Positions 10,673-19,787 of a stretch of 64,000 nt of DNA are shown piece by piece. The notes under the pieces are model-generated. The model was not told where the DNA came from and made no database searches. It was given only the letters and a program-made list of their open reading frames with translations. The DNA is from Stentor roeselii. Lineage: Eukaryota > Ciliophora > Heterotrichea > Heterotrichida > Stentoridae. The stretch lies in NCBI GenBank assembly GCA_006503475.1, contig RSEH01000116.1:1-64000 (forward strand), written 5' to 3'. A program made the position numbers and the translations under genes. How positions within the stretch are numbered: position 1 is the stretch's first letter; every line of letters begins with the position of its first letter.

Positions 10673-10867
10673 TTATAGCTTATGGTAGAAAGTTTGAGAA
10701 AATATGAATGACTTATAATTACATTAATCATCCTAAAAAACAAGAAAAATAATGAATTTGGTTAAAATTCTCAAAGAAACCAAAAAAGTGATATTAAATC
10801 AAAAATTTCTTCTAAAAATTCGAAAATTAAATGTCATTATTCCAGGTCATAATCTAAGCCAATATAA

Positions 10868-11626
10868 ATGCAAGCAGGTCGAAAGCTTTTTGTTGGAGGA
10901 AACTGGAAAAGCAACGGGGTGGTCTCGTCAGTCACTAATTTAGTCAACAACTACCTGAACCCAGCACGAATTGACTTCAATAAAGTTGACGTGGTGGTGT
11001 CTCCAATGTTCGTACATCTGCCTTTGGTGCAGTCTATTCTGCGCCCTGAGATTAAAGTGGCTTCTCAAAATGCGAGTTCAACTCCAGCCGGCCCCTATAC
11101 GGGAGAAGTAACGGCAGATAGCATACGTGATTTAGGAATTAGTTGGGTCATCTTAGGTCATTCGGAACGCCGATCGTTTTATGGAGAGTCAGATGCGATT
11201 GTTTCTGTGAAAGTGAAAAGAGCTTTGAATGCTGATTTGAATGTGATTGCTTGCATTGGAGAAAATTTGAAGGAAAGGGAATCTGGAGTGACTAATGACG
11301 TCATTACCCGGCAACTAGAAGCCCTAAAGTCATCAATCCAAGACTGGAAGCGCGTGGTAATCGCATACGAGCCAGTCTGGGCAATAGGTACAGGAGTATC
11401 AGCTTCTCCAGTTCAAGCTCAAGACACCCACAAAGTAATCCGCGACTGGATTTCGAAAGAAGTCGGAACAAATGAAAGTCAAAATGTCCGTGTGATCTAC
11501 GGAGGGTCAGTGACAGATGTCAATTCAGACGAGTTAATCGCTCAAAAGGACATCGACGGCTTTTTAGTTGGAGGTGCTTCATTAAAGCCAGCCTTCATCC
11601 GAATTATTGAGAGCTGCATGCATTAG
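10868..11626 (+). CDS. TPI: Triosephosphate isomerase
   Basis: Intronless, 252 residues, the standard length. The enzyme interconverts dihydroxyacetone phosphate and glyceraldehyde 3-phosphate in cytosolic glycolysis. Catalytic Lys is in GNWKSN, catalytic His in ILGHSERR and catalytic Glu in AYEPVWAIGTG; the phosphate-gripping loops IYGGSV and FLVGGASL are intact. The ATG at 10868 follows a typical ATATAA context. An overlapping frame from 10752 in another phase is a shadow. Confidence 0.98.
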   Translation: MQAGRKLFVGGNWKSNGVVSSVTNLVNNYLNPARIDFNKVDVVVSPMFVHLPLVQSILRPEIKVASQNASSTPAGPYTGEVTADSIRDLGISWVILGHSERRSFYGESDAIVSVKVKRALNADLNVIACIGENLKERESGVTNDVITRQLEALKSSIQDWKRVVIAYEPVWAIGTGVSASPVQAQDTHKVIRDWISKEVGTNESQNVRVIYGGSVTDVNSDELIAQKDIDGFLVGGASLKPAFIRIIESCMH

Positions 11627-11685
11627 ATAACTAGTTCGACATGGTTGGTGCTAAAAGTCTTAAAATATGCAGGATTAATCAACCT

Positions 11686-12219
11686 CTACTTAAAGTAATC
11701 AGTTAGTCCTTGAATTTCTTCGTAAAACCCTCCAAGTTCAACCTTTTGAAGAGTTTCAACAGATCCTCGGTACTTTTTCTGAATCCCGTACATCTCCAAA
11801 TCGATTTCACGAGGTTTTACTATTTCTCGGCAAGCGAGGAAATTTGTATCAATACAAACTGAAGAGTCTTTAGGACTTCGAAGGGTTGGAGCTTCAGGCA
11901 AGTTATGAAAAATTTCACTCAAGTGAAGAAATTTGTTGGTTTTTAACTTGTCTTGGAAGTGGATCTTTTTCTTTTGGTCCCAGCTCCACTTATATATCTG
12001 AGCTTCTGTCAGACCTGTTTGTTTTGAAAGCTCTGACATCATTTCTTTGTCCCAGTCGACGGAAGATTTGAAGACTTGGAATAAAAGACCCAGCTGCTCG
12101 GAAGACTTTCTTTTACGCTTTTTTATCGACTTTTTACGGAAGGATAAACATTTCGAGTCTTTGAAGATGGACATCTCTTCGTATTGTCCGAGGTCTTCTT
12201 GTGTGTGAAAACACTTCAT
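11686..12219 (-). CDS. Homeodomain-like protein
   Basis: Intronless, 177 residues. Residues ~33-85 resemble a homeodomain: a basic KKRKRKSSEQ arm, helix 1 (QLGLLFQVFKSS), helix 2 (DKEMMSELSKQTGL) and a recognition helix TEAQIYKWSWDQKKK. In the recognition helix the usual WFQNRR core reads KWSWDQKKK, keeping Trp and the basic end. Homeodomains bind DNA as transcription regulators, and a nuclear role is inferred. The remaining ~90 C-terminal residues are not recognised. It converges on the triosephosphate isomerase gene with ~60 bp between stops. Confidence 0.72.
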   Translation of the reverse strand: MKCFHTQEDLGQYEEMSIFKDSKCLSFRKKSIKKRKRKSSEQLGLLFQVFKSSVDWDKEMMSELSKQTGLTEAQIYKWSWDQKKKIHFQDKLKTNKFLHLSEIFHNLPEAPTLRSPKDSSVCIDTNFLACREIVKPREIDLEMYGIQKKYRGSVETLQKVELGGFYEEIQGLTDYFK

Positions 12220-12700
12220 TTATTTGACAATTTGAATTGGTGCCGCCATAAATGCCTTTTTGTGAGTTATTAACTTTACGTACATGATGCAGGTCATTTT
12301 TTTAGGTTTTGTTGGATTTGGGAATGGTTGGGTTTTAGAGATTTTTTAAGGGAGTTTATTGTGATTGGATTTCATTGATTTCGAGGATTTTTATGAACTA
12401 TGACGATTTTTAGATAGATTTTCAAAAAATTCAAATAAGAGAAAATAAATATCAGAAAAATGAAGGTTTTGATTGGTGAAATATTTCATGTGTTTATAAG
12501 AATAGGGGAATATTCAAGAGAAATTTAGTTCTTTTAGAAAACCCGCGAATTGTGATTTGCCTCAGACAGTATTGAAGGGTTTTGAAATTCTTTTGATCGT
12601 TGCTTTTCGTTTCCTTTATGACTTCAACTAAAGTCTCTCATGATATTTAAAACTAACTCTTATTTCCTCCATTAGTCAGTTTACAATTAAAATAACGTAA
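12220..12700. other. Divergent intergenic region
   Basis: About 480 bp between the divergent ATGs of the homeodomain-like and MLF genes. It presumably holds both promoters. No gene, RNA or repeat is recognised. Confidence 0.6.
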
Positions 12701-13252
12701 ATGCACAAATCCAGTTCGATATCTGAGACGTCTACCCCTTATAGACGAAAAGCATCTGAGCGTCGACACATGACCTACACTCCAATTAATCCAAGCTTAA
12801 ATTCATTCGAAAAAGAAGCAATGCAAATCTTCAATCAAGTGACAGCAAACAAGAACCGTATCCTGAAAAAGAACTCAGACGGTACATTTTACACCAGGAC
12901 AACAGTAAAAACTCGTAAATTCGATGCGAACGGCAAAGAAATCATCGAAAACTTCGAAGCGACATCATTCGGAGGCCTTTTAGAAGACGGAACCAAAGTA
13001 GGCGAAGTTGTTCAAAAGTACTCCAACGAAAAGACAGGAGTTGAAAAAGCCTCTCTTCAAAGGTTCGCAGGCGAAAAATTAAGAAGATACGAAGTGAAAA
13101 AGACTCTCGATTTCGAATCGACTCACGAGTACCTGGAGAACTTCGACCATGAGTTTGAGAAAGAATGGAAAAAAGGAGCGAAAGACCTGGGCGTGCGAAA
13201 AGTTCTTGCATTTGAAAGGAAACTTGAAACGATAAGTCCTAAAAAGGTCTAG
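12701..13252 (+). CDS. MLF: Myeloid leukemia factor (MLF) family protein
   Basis: Intronless, 183 residues. The central and C-terminal pattern fits the MLF1-interacting/MLF domain: a phosphorylation-prone Ser/Arg N-terminus, a TFYTRTTVKTRKFDANGKE strand pattern, a GVEKASLQR turn and the closing acidic-aromatic block around NFDHEFEKEW. MLF proteins are small eukaryotic adaptors linked to transcription, proteostasis and the nucleus; the molecular role in ciliates is unknown. A clear paralogue sits at 46647-47201 on the opposite strand. Confidence 0.75.
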   Translation: MHKSSSISETSTPYRRKASERRHMTYTPINPSLNSFEKEAMQIFNQVTANKNRILKKNSDGTFYTRTTVKTRKFDANGKEIIENFEATSFGGLLEDGTKVGEVVQKYSNEKTGVEKASLQRFAGEKLRRYEVKKTLDFESTHEYLENFDHEFEKEWKKGAKDLGVRKVLAFERKLETISPKKV

Positions 13253-13285
13253 TTTCTTTACTATTAAGATGAAGTTAGTAATGAT

Positions 13286-14530
13286 TTATATCTTCGTGTT
13301 TAGGAATTTTTCGAGATAATTTTTTAGTTTTTCCTTTTTTAACTCGCGAGGAAGGTCTCCGAGTTGATCAATTATTCCCAGCTGCCATTTTCTTGAAGTT
13401 AAAAAGTCTTTTTTCATCAGGAATCTTTTATTGAAGCCTCCTGCAGGCCAGACCCGGTTTTCAGGTCCACAGAACTCGAAAGCGATTCTTTTGAAAGGAA
13501 TGGCTAAGTCGATATTAAAGCCGTCATTGAAATCAGTTTCATATAAAATTCGTTTTTCTTGTAAAATTTCAATAAAAATCTCTCTTTCTTCACAAATTCT
13601 TTCCTTTTTCCATCTTCCAGTTTCAGGTATAAAGCGAAGAATCATGTCGCTAAAATTATGAGATAATCTTTTGTAAATCTTTGTCTGTATCCTCGGCTCG
13701 TTTACTTTCAGGAAAAACAACAGAAGAGCCGTTTCGAACAAGAGAAAAGGATTCGTCACTTGTTCAATTTCTTTTAAAAAACATGAAAAAGTTAACCAAA
13801 ATCTTGAATCAATTGAATGAAAATTAGAATAAATCAAACCAAACTTGATAAGGTCTTCAACTGATAATTTGGAAAGCGCAGATAAGATGACTTTATGGCT
13901 TTTTGATGCCAAGTCATGAGTTAGTAAGTTGCAATGATACGCGAAATTTAATATGTTGAAGTATGTTGAGATCTCATTTGAACCATTTCGTAAATCGAAT
14001 TTAAAACTTCCCACGATTTCAGCCAATCCTGCTTCAAGTTCAGCTCCGCAGAAAACGCCATAAGGATTTGAATGATTCGCATAAAAACTTAAAAATTCTG
14101 AAACTTCAGAAAATTTTTTTTGTTCAAGTCTTAAAAATATTTCTTCTAAAATCGGTTTTTGTACAGAGTTATTGAAATTTAAGTGATTTTTAAAGCTTTT
14201 CTGACTGTAAGTCTCAATTAAAGCATTTAATTCCTCTGCTTTGAGATGGTTTAGATTAGAGAAGACTATCAGGTGTTCTTGACTATCAAAGACTTTATCA
14301 TCAGATTGATAAAAATTTATATTTTTCAAGAGTTTATCAAGATCTTCAATGATTTTCCTCTCTTCATTCACTTGTATAGCCTGAAGGTTATTATTTTCTG
14401 TAAAATTCCTCATTTCATTAGTTTTTGTTATTTGCAACAAGATATTGTCAGAACTTGAAATAAATCTACTTGAAAAATTCGATTTTAACATCCAAGTCCA
14501 ACTTCGTCTCATTGCAAAGAAGCTCTTCAT
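13286..14530 (-). CDS. RAP-domain protein, probably mitochondrial RNA-binding
   Basis: Intronless, 414 residues. The first ~25 residues are Arg/Ser/Phe-rich without acids, like a mitochondrial targeting peptide. The middle is helical and fits the repeats common upstream of RAP domains. The last ~70 residues match a RAP domain: a DLAIPFKRIAFEFCGPENR core, then a KRFLMKKDFLTSRKWQ segment. RAP proteins act in organellar RNA processing and translation. The ATG lies only 8 bp after the stop of the upstream same-strand gene. Confidence 0.75.
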   Translation of the reverse strand: MKSFFAMRRSWTWMLKSNFSSRFISSSDNILLQITKTNEMRNFTENNNLQAIQVNEERKIIEDLDKLLKNINFYQSDDKVFDSQEHLIVFSNLNHLKAEELNALIETYSQKSFKNHLNFNNSVQKPILEEIFLRLEQKKFSEVSEFLSFYANHSNPYGVFCGAELEAGLAEIVGSFKFDLRNGSNEISTYFNILNFAYHCNLLTHDLASKSHKVILSALSKLSVEDLIKFGLIYSNFHSIDSRFWLTFSCFLKEIEQVTNPFLLFETALLLFFLKVNEPRIQTKIYKRLSHNFSDMILRFIPETGRWKKERICEEREIFIEILQEKRILYETDFNDGFNIDLAIPFKRIAFEFCGPENRVWPAGGFNKRFLMKKDFLTSRKWQLGIIDQLGDLPRELKKEKLKNYLEKFLNTKI

Positions 14531-14538
14531 ATTTATCT

Positions 14539-15105
14539 TTAATTTATTAGCTTCAGGCCGCTTTGCCGAGGACTTAATAGGCGCGACTGGGTTCTTATTT
14601 CTTTTGCTGAGCTGATCCTTCTCAACAAAAGATTTTGTCTTGAAGCTTTGGTAGCCGTCGACATCCGGTCTCTCATTTTTTTCACTCTAGCAGTCTTAAT
14701 ACGAATTTCTTTACTTTTCTTTTTATGCAGGTCTTCGATGTTCACAACCCTCTGCTCTCTCATCTGAACCGCAACTCGTGAAACCGAGTTCAAATGATGA
14801 AGACGGTTGGACTTAATCGAGCGAGTCAAGGCACTTCTCGAGTGAGAGATCATCGCCTGGACTTGTTTCTTCGCAGACTCATAAAAAGTCGGCAGAACTT
14901 TCAGAAGTTTCCAAGTCCTACTTGAAGTTTACCTCCATGCTTTAGAGAATTTCAAGTTTTGCCAGTTTTTTACTACTTTTTTGCAGAATTCTCGAAGTTT
15001 CAGCTTTTTAGTGATAGTTGCTTCGTATTGTTGACGAAGTTTCGTCATTTCGTAGGGAATATGAAGGATTTTCAAGTGGTCTTTGTGGTGTCTGGCAAGT
15101 TGCAT
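14539..15105 (-). CDS. Unrecognised basic protein, two exons
   Basis: Joining 15105-14933 to 14917-14539 across a 15-nt intron gives 183 residues. The protein is strongly basic and helical, with many Arg/Lys/Gln residues and few acids. A Trp/Lys-rich stretch near the splice junction (NWQNLKFSKAWRTWK) could be amphipathic. It could bind RNA, DNA or calmodulin, but no domain is recognised. It is the middle member of three tightly packed minus-strand genes: 14 bp from the CacyBP-like gene upstream and 8 bp from the RAP gene downstream. Confidence 0.75.
14918..14932 (-). other. 15-nt intron
   Basis: GTAAACTTCAAGTAG on the minus strand, phase 2. Splicing joins two open frames; retention would give an in-frame TAA. 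Confidence 0.88.
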
Positions 15106-15119
15106 TATTATTCCTAAAT

Positions 15120-15752
15120 TTATTTAGTTATAGGTCTGTAAAACTCAGCCATTGCCTTCATCCAAGGAATTCCGACTGATTCTCTCATGTTTTCATCGCC
15201 GTTGTCGTAAATGCTTTTCATCATATCAAAGAACTGTTCATGAACGTTTTTATTTTTTTTATCTTTTTCAGATCTGTTAAAAATGGGAGTCTTGTACTCG
15301 AGTTCTCCCCAGTTCTTCTTTTCTTCGCTTTTTTCCATGGTCAGTCCGAAGCCGTTACTTTTTAAGCTGAATCTGCAGGATTTGATTTCGTGGCAAAGTT
15401 TTGGAAACTTTATCTTGTAGTTGACTCCTTCGACATCGTGTACAGCGATCATCGCTGAAGTACTTGAGTACTCTAAAGTCACTTTTTCCTTTGGGTGGGA
15501 TTTTAAGTTTGGAAGAGTCGTGATGTAGACCCTTACGTATCGGTCGTCTTGGTCCCATGCCCATTTTTCTATTGACTTGTATTGAATTGAACTGGACTCT
15601 TCTGCTTCTTCGGGCATCAATGAACGGAACTCAAGGTCAAGATTTTTTAGTTCTCGGATTAACACTGAACGAATTGAAGGACGGTCACATTGCTCGAGAT
15701 GTGATTTTAACTCTTTTAGGTCTTCGATAATCTCGAACTTTCTTGACTCCAT
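15120..15752 (-). CDS. CACYBP: CacyBP/SIP-like protein (CS and SGS domains)
   Basis: Intronless, 210 residues, close to the ~228 of animal calcyclin-binding protein. An N-terminal helical hairpin (1-50) is followed by a CS domain (starting near YKSIEKWAWDQDDRYVRVYI) and an SGS-like tail with the block FDMMKSIYDNGDENMRESVGIPW. CacyBP/SIP bridges Siah-type E3 ligase and Skp1 components and also binds Hsp90 or tubulin in animals; the ciliate partner is unknown. Its stop is 14 bp before the ATG of the next minus-strand gene. Confidence 0.85.
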   Translation of the reverse strand: MESRKFEIIEDLKELKSHLEQCDRPSIRSVLIRELKNLDLEFRSLMPEEAEESSSIQYKSIEKWAWDQDDRYVRVYITTLPNLKSHPKEKVTLEYSSTSAMIAVHDVEGVNYKIKFPKLCHEIKSCRFSLKSNGFGLTMEKSEEKKNWGELEYKTPIFNRSEKDKKNKNVHEQFFDMMKSIYDNGDENMRESVGIPWMKAMAEFYRPITK

Positions 15753-15938
15753 TTATAGACCTAGATGATTTCAGTATTTTTTAATTACTGAAATCTATTC
15801 ATTCCGTGTAAATTTCAAGGAAATATTCTTCTCACCATCTTAGAATCCTCACTAATCACCTAGAATTCCTCATAAACTATAATTTTCTCGAAAATAATCC
15901 AGAACATTTACTAAAACGCTAACCTAATAAATCCAATA

Positions 15939-18338
15939 ATGGAGATAGAAAATCGTCCAAATACTCCAGAACAAGACCCTTATAAAGACGAGACATCGAT
16001 TCCTCAAGCGACAGTTCTTTCTTCAGACGAGGCGACATACCGCGAATATCCAGACGCAATAACTTCTCCCTCATCTGAAAAATCATCAAAAATAGTAATT
16101 TTTCTGGAGTCCACAACAGTAACAATAGTGATGACAACAGCGACAATATACGCTTTATTCGGAGACGACATAAAATCACTTGGCTTTGAAAAGTCCTCAG
16201 ACGACGTTTTCAGTTCTTTAGTAGTGATTTGCTTGCTGCTCTTTTCAATTGAATTAGTTCTCTCATTCATTTTCAAACCTGCATATCGATGGTCTTTTTA
16301 CTTCTGGCTCGACTTAATCGCAACGCTTTCTCTTGTGCCTGATATTGGGTGGTTGTGGGACAAGGCAGTGGGCATTTCAAGCACTTCTTCCCAGGGCAAG
16401 TCCTTGCAAAACGCAGGGAAAGCCTCAAGGGCAGGGACTAAAACCGCGCGAGCTCTGAGGATAATTCGCATTGTTAGACTGATCCGAATTGTGAAACTTT
16501 ACAAAAACGCGAAAATCGCTATGAAAAAAAGAGAAACTCTTGAAAATAAAGAACTTTTCAAAGACCTTCCTCTTCAGACTGAGAGTCGTGTTGGGAAAAA
16601 GATGTCAGAAGTGGTGATGAAGAGAGTGATTGTTATTGTATTGGCTTTGTTGTTTGTTCTGCCTCTTTTTGAACATGAGTTTTACTTTACCGACCAGACC
16701 AGCTGGGAACTGGGCTTGGAACAGTTGAAGAAGTTTTTGAATCTTCCAGGGTTTGAGGAGGTGAAAGACCAGTACCTTGATTATCATAAAAATGATATTC
16801 GGCCTATTGTTTATCTTTCTTTTAAAAATGACTCAGGAAAGCATGTCTGGGAGTCTAACAAAGGATATAACGAGTTGAGGTTCAATGAAATTTTTTACGC
16901 GTCGACTGGCGATTTTATATCGATTTTTGACTTGAGATATGACTCGAAACTCACATCTTTACTTAATATTTGCAGGACAGTGTTTATTTGTCTTGTTCTC
17001 ACTTTGGCATCACTTTACTTTACTAGTGATTCAGAAAAACTCGTCATACAGCCAATTGAAAAAATGATGGAAAAAGTTAAAATCATTGCGAAAAACCCGA
17101 TCGCTGCTTCTGATATTAAAGATGTGTTTCATGAACAGAATTTCAATGCTGATCAAACTGGATGTTTCAAAAGAACCTTTTGTAAGTCGAATGTGGATAG
17201 TTCTGACTTTGAAACGGGAATACTTGAGACTACTATATTGAAAATAGGAGTTCTTCTTGCTTTGGGATTTGGAGAAGCTGGATCTCTCATCATTGGAAGT
17301 AATGTCGAATTGGGAGGGCAGGTTGATCCCTTGACTACTGGGTCAAAAGTGATCTGTATTTACGGCTTTTGCGATATTCGAAATTTCACAGATACCACTG
17401 AAGAGCTCCAAGAAGGTGTCATGATGTTTGTAAATGAAATCGCTCAAGTCGTTCACGGAATCGTTGACAAGTACCTCGGAGCTGCGAATAAAAATATTGG
17501 CGACGCTTTTTTGCTTGTTTGGAAATTTTCGAATGATGAAATGTTTATTGACCAAGATCAGGAAATAATAAAAAATCCTGCTTCTCTTAAAGCCAGGTTC
17601 TTACCAGACCTGAGCCTTTTGGCGTTTTTGAAGATTTTAGCAAAAGTGAATAAAGACCCGCTTATGCTGAAATATCGCACAAATCCTAAACTTCTTCAAA
17701 GAATGCCGGGATATGAGATCAAAATGGGATTTGGACTGCATATAGGATGGTCTATTGAAGGCCCGATTGGCAGTCAATTCAAAATTGATGCGAGTTATTT
17801 GTCACCTAATGTGAATTTAGCTTCAGCTCTGGAAGGATCGACCAAAATATATGGAGTTCCTTTACTTATTAGTGAAAATCTTTTTAGATTTTTTTCTAAA
17901 CCTGTTAAAAAATATTGTAGGCTACTTGATCGGGTCTTCATCAAAGGTAACTCTTCACCGATCGGCCTATTTACCTGCGACTGCGACTTTTCAGAGTTTT
18001 CAATGGGAAAAGTTCCTGACAGAAGCAAGGAATATTTTCGAAACAAAAGAAAAAAAATAAAAAAACTTCTTGAAAATGGAACAGGAGACTCCGCTTGTCT
18101 GTTTAGCACATCCAAAGAGTTTTCAATGATGAGAAAAGGCTTTAAAAAGCGTTTTTTCAGAAGGTTCAGCAAAGGAGTGCGCTTTTACCTTCAAGGCGAG
18201 TGGGAATCAGCAAAAGAAGAGCTGAAAAGTGCTTTGAAAGTGCATAAAAAGGATGGTCCATGCTTATCGCTGCTTTCATTCATGGGAGAGTCAGATTTTA
18301 AAGCGCCAGAAAGCTGGGAGGGTGCTCGTTTTCTTTAA
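15939..18338 (+). CDS. Voltage-sensor/class III nucleotide cyclase fusion
   Basis: Intronless, 799 residues. Residues ~51-190 form four membrane segments like a voltage-sensor domain; S4 (171-189, RALRIIRIVRLIRIVKLYK) has a basic residue every third position. Two more membrane segments (~228-246, ~345-365) flank a ~100-residue extracytoplasmic loop. No TxGYG-like pore filter is seen. A class III cyclase domain follows (~465-680): metal-binding Asp in CDIRNFTD and in NKNIGDAFLL, and KIDASYLSPNVNLASALE, where Asp fits adenylyl specificity. The transition-state Arg of the usual N-x-x-x-R motif is Ala. The C-terminus has one TPR-like helix pair. Likely makes cAMP under voltage control, but catalysis is uncertain. 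Confidence 0.87.
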   Translation: MEIENRPNTPEQDPYKDETSIPQATVLSSDEATYREYPDAITSPSSEKSSKIVIFLESTTVTIVMTTATIYALFGDDIKSLGFEKSSDDVFSSLVVICLLLFSIELVLSFIFKPAYRWSFYFWLDLIATLSLVPDIGWLWDKAVGISSTSSQGKSLQNAGKASRAGTKTARALRIIRIVRLIRIVKLYKNAKIAMKKRETLENKELFKDLPLQTESRVGKKMSEVVMKRVIVIVLALLFVLPLFEHEFYFTDQTSWELGLEQLKKFLNLPGFEEVKDQYLDYHKNDIRPIVYLSFKNDSGKHVWESNKGYNELRFNEIFYASTGDFISIFDLRYDSKLTSLLNICRTVFICLVLTLASLYFTSDSEKLVIQPIEKMMEKVKIIAKNPIAASDIKDVFHEQNFNADQTGCFKRTFCKSNVDSSDFETGILETTILKIGVLLALGFGEAGSLIIGSNVELGGQVDPLTTGSKVICIYGFCDIRNFTDTTEELQEGVMMFVNEIAQVVHGIVDKYLGAANKNIGDAFLLVWKFSNDEMFIDQDQEIIKNPASLKARFLPDLSLLAFLKILAKVNKDPLMLKYRTNPKLLQRMPGYEIKMGFGLHIGWSIEGPIGSQFKIDASYLSPNVNLASALEGSTKIYGVPLLISENLFRFFSKPVKKYCRLLDRVFIKGNSSPIGLFTCDCDFSEFSMGKVPDRSKEYFRNKRKKIKKLLENGTGDSACLFSTSKEFSMMRKGFKKRFFRRFSKGVRFYLQGEWESAKEELKSALKVHKKDGPCLSLLSFMGESDFKAPESWEGARFL

Positions 18339-18360
18339 TGTTTTAATCTATTATAAAGAC

Positions 18361-19296
18361 TTATCTAATCCTCAAATAATCCGGTACCCACATCAAGAGA
18401 TGGTCATTTCCAGTAGCAAAGACGCAATACTCAGGACTCCAAGCCATGCACTTGACACTCTTAACATTCCCTTTAAGTTCATGCACAACAGAGCAAGTAT
18501 CCACACTTCCAGCAACAACTCCAAAGTTCTTTTCACAAGCGACAAAGAAATACCGACTATCAGGTGAAAAAACCGCATTACAAGAGCTATTTCCCGAAAA
18601 TTCCTTAAAAACATTCCGAATTTTCCCAGAAATCGAATCAATCAAAGTAAGCACCCCTTGTTTCGAGTTAACTAAAATAAACTGCCCATCACTCGAAAAG
18701 TCAATCGAGACAAGTTCAGCACCTTCAAAGGTCCAAACATTGAAAGCGCCTTGACTAAATTTTCGAGAATCAAAAACCTGAATGACATTTTTGTATTTTC
18801 CTTCAGAAATCAAAGAATAGGCGACAATAAAGATAAGTCCTGTCGGGTCATACTTGCAAATCACATTTCCCATTGACTCACTCAGTTCAAGTCTAGCAAA
18901 GTTCTTTTTAGTATTAAGGTCAAAAAGCGTCACTTGTTTCACGGCGCCTGCGATTAAAGTGTCATTTCGAGGAGACATGTCGATACTTGCCAGGTCCTGA
19001 ATGGCGAAAGCGTGAATTTTTCTAGTTTGCTGCAGAGACCAGTAGTCCAAAGTCCCTGGACCGGCGGAGATGAAGCCTGAAGTGTGATTCGTGAAGTGCA
19101 CCAATGACGACTGTGCAGAAATCGACTTCTCAACAGTCCCGCGGAAGACATTGTAAAGAGTGATCGACGAGGACGAGGACAACAAAAAGTGCCCATCAGG
19201 GGAAAAGTCTAAACTCGTCAGTTCAGTCTCAGACCTGAATATTTTCCCGATTTCGAAGCATTGAAGTGTTGACTTCGTTAAATCTATCGCCTCCAT
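18361..19296 (-). CDS. WDR82: WDR82/Swd2-like WD40 protein
   Basis: Intronless, 311 residues, the length of WDR82 (313). The sequence follows WDR82/Swd2 blade by blade: an N-terminal LQCFEIGKIFRSE, LTSLDFSPDGHFLLSSSSSITLY, SMSPRNDT-type blade, CKYDPTGLIFIVAY and a final CMAWSPEYCVFAT...LLMWVPD. In yeast and animals this protein serves the Set1/COMPASS H3K4 methyltransferase and the PNUTS/CPF termination complexes in the nucleus. It converges on the cyclase gene with ~22 bp between stops and starts 17 bp after its upstream same-strand neighbour. Confidence 0.92.
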   Translation of the reverse strand: MEAIDLTKSTLQCFEIGKIFRSETELTSLDFSPDGHFLLSSSSSITLYNVFRGTVEKSISAQSSLVHFTNHTSGFISAGPGTLDYWSLQQTRKIHAFAIQDLASIDMSPRNDTLIAGAVKQVTLFDLNTKKNFARLELSESMGNVICKYDPTGLIFIVAYSLISEGKYKNVIQVFDSRKFSQGAFNVWTFEGAELVSIDFSSDGQFILVNSKQGVLTLIDSISGKIRNVFKEFSGNSSCNAVFSPDSRYFFVACEKNFGVVAGSVDTCSVVHELKGNVKSVKCMAWSPEYCVFATGNDHLLMWVPDYLRIR

Positions 19297-19313
19297 TTTG
19301 TTAATGACTTGTT

Positions 19314-19787
19314 CTAAGATAAAGAACTGAAATAAGACTTTCTTATAAATACCAAATCTTTTGAACGAGGACGTTCTTCTCGCTTACCGCCTGGCTTGGA
19401 AGATGGCCGCCCTTTCTTTATGAACTTCGCCTTGTAGTCGGAATGTGGAAGCGCTTCTAAACGCTTGTGAAGCACGCTTTGGAGCTCAGATTGACTTAGT
19501 TCTTTTATCCGTTGAACTTCTTTCACGTTGCTTAAGTCGATGTGGATGCAGGGCGTCGTGTTTTTTGGGAATAACTCGATGAACTCGTCTTTTGATATCA
19601 AAAACTTCTGGTTCTCGATTATGAACTTTCGCAACTTTTCACGGATGATGTCTTTGAAGTCTATTGGAAGCTCTTGGTAAAGCTTTTTCATGTTTTCGAG
19701 GTTTAAACTGCCAAGCTTTTCATTGTCGAGGTCTTCGAATAGGATCTCGGCTAACTGTCGGCTGATGGTTCTGCTGGAGTGAGTCAT
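19314..19787 (-). CDS. Small unrecognised protein, possible degenerate EF-hand
   Basis: Intronless, 157 residues, with a typical TAATAAATG start. An N-terminal helix-acidic loop-helix (DLDNEKLGSLNLENMKKL, ~residues 19-36) vaguely recalls an EF-hand but the loop is one residue too long. The C-terminal third is basic with a KKGRPSSKPGGKREERPR segment that could be a nuclear or nucleic-acid contact. The function is unknown. Its stop lies 17 bp before the WDR82 ATG. Confidence 0.7.
   Translation of the reverse strand: MTHSSRTISRQLAEILFEDLDNEKLGSLNLENMKKLYQELPIDFKDIIREKLRKFIIENQKFLISKDEFIELFPKNTTPCIHIDLSNVKEVQRIKELSQSELQSVLHKRLEALPHSDYKAKFIKKGRPSSKPGGKREERPRSKDLVFIRKSYFSSLS

Noticed and set aside
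10752-10943. Plus-strand frame overlapping the start of triosephosphate isomerase
   Set aside because: Different phase from the conserved enzyme; it reads leader and coding sequence in a wrong frame.
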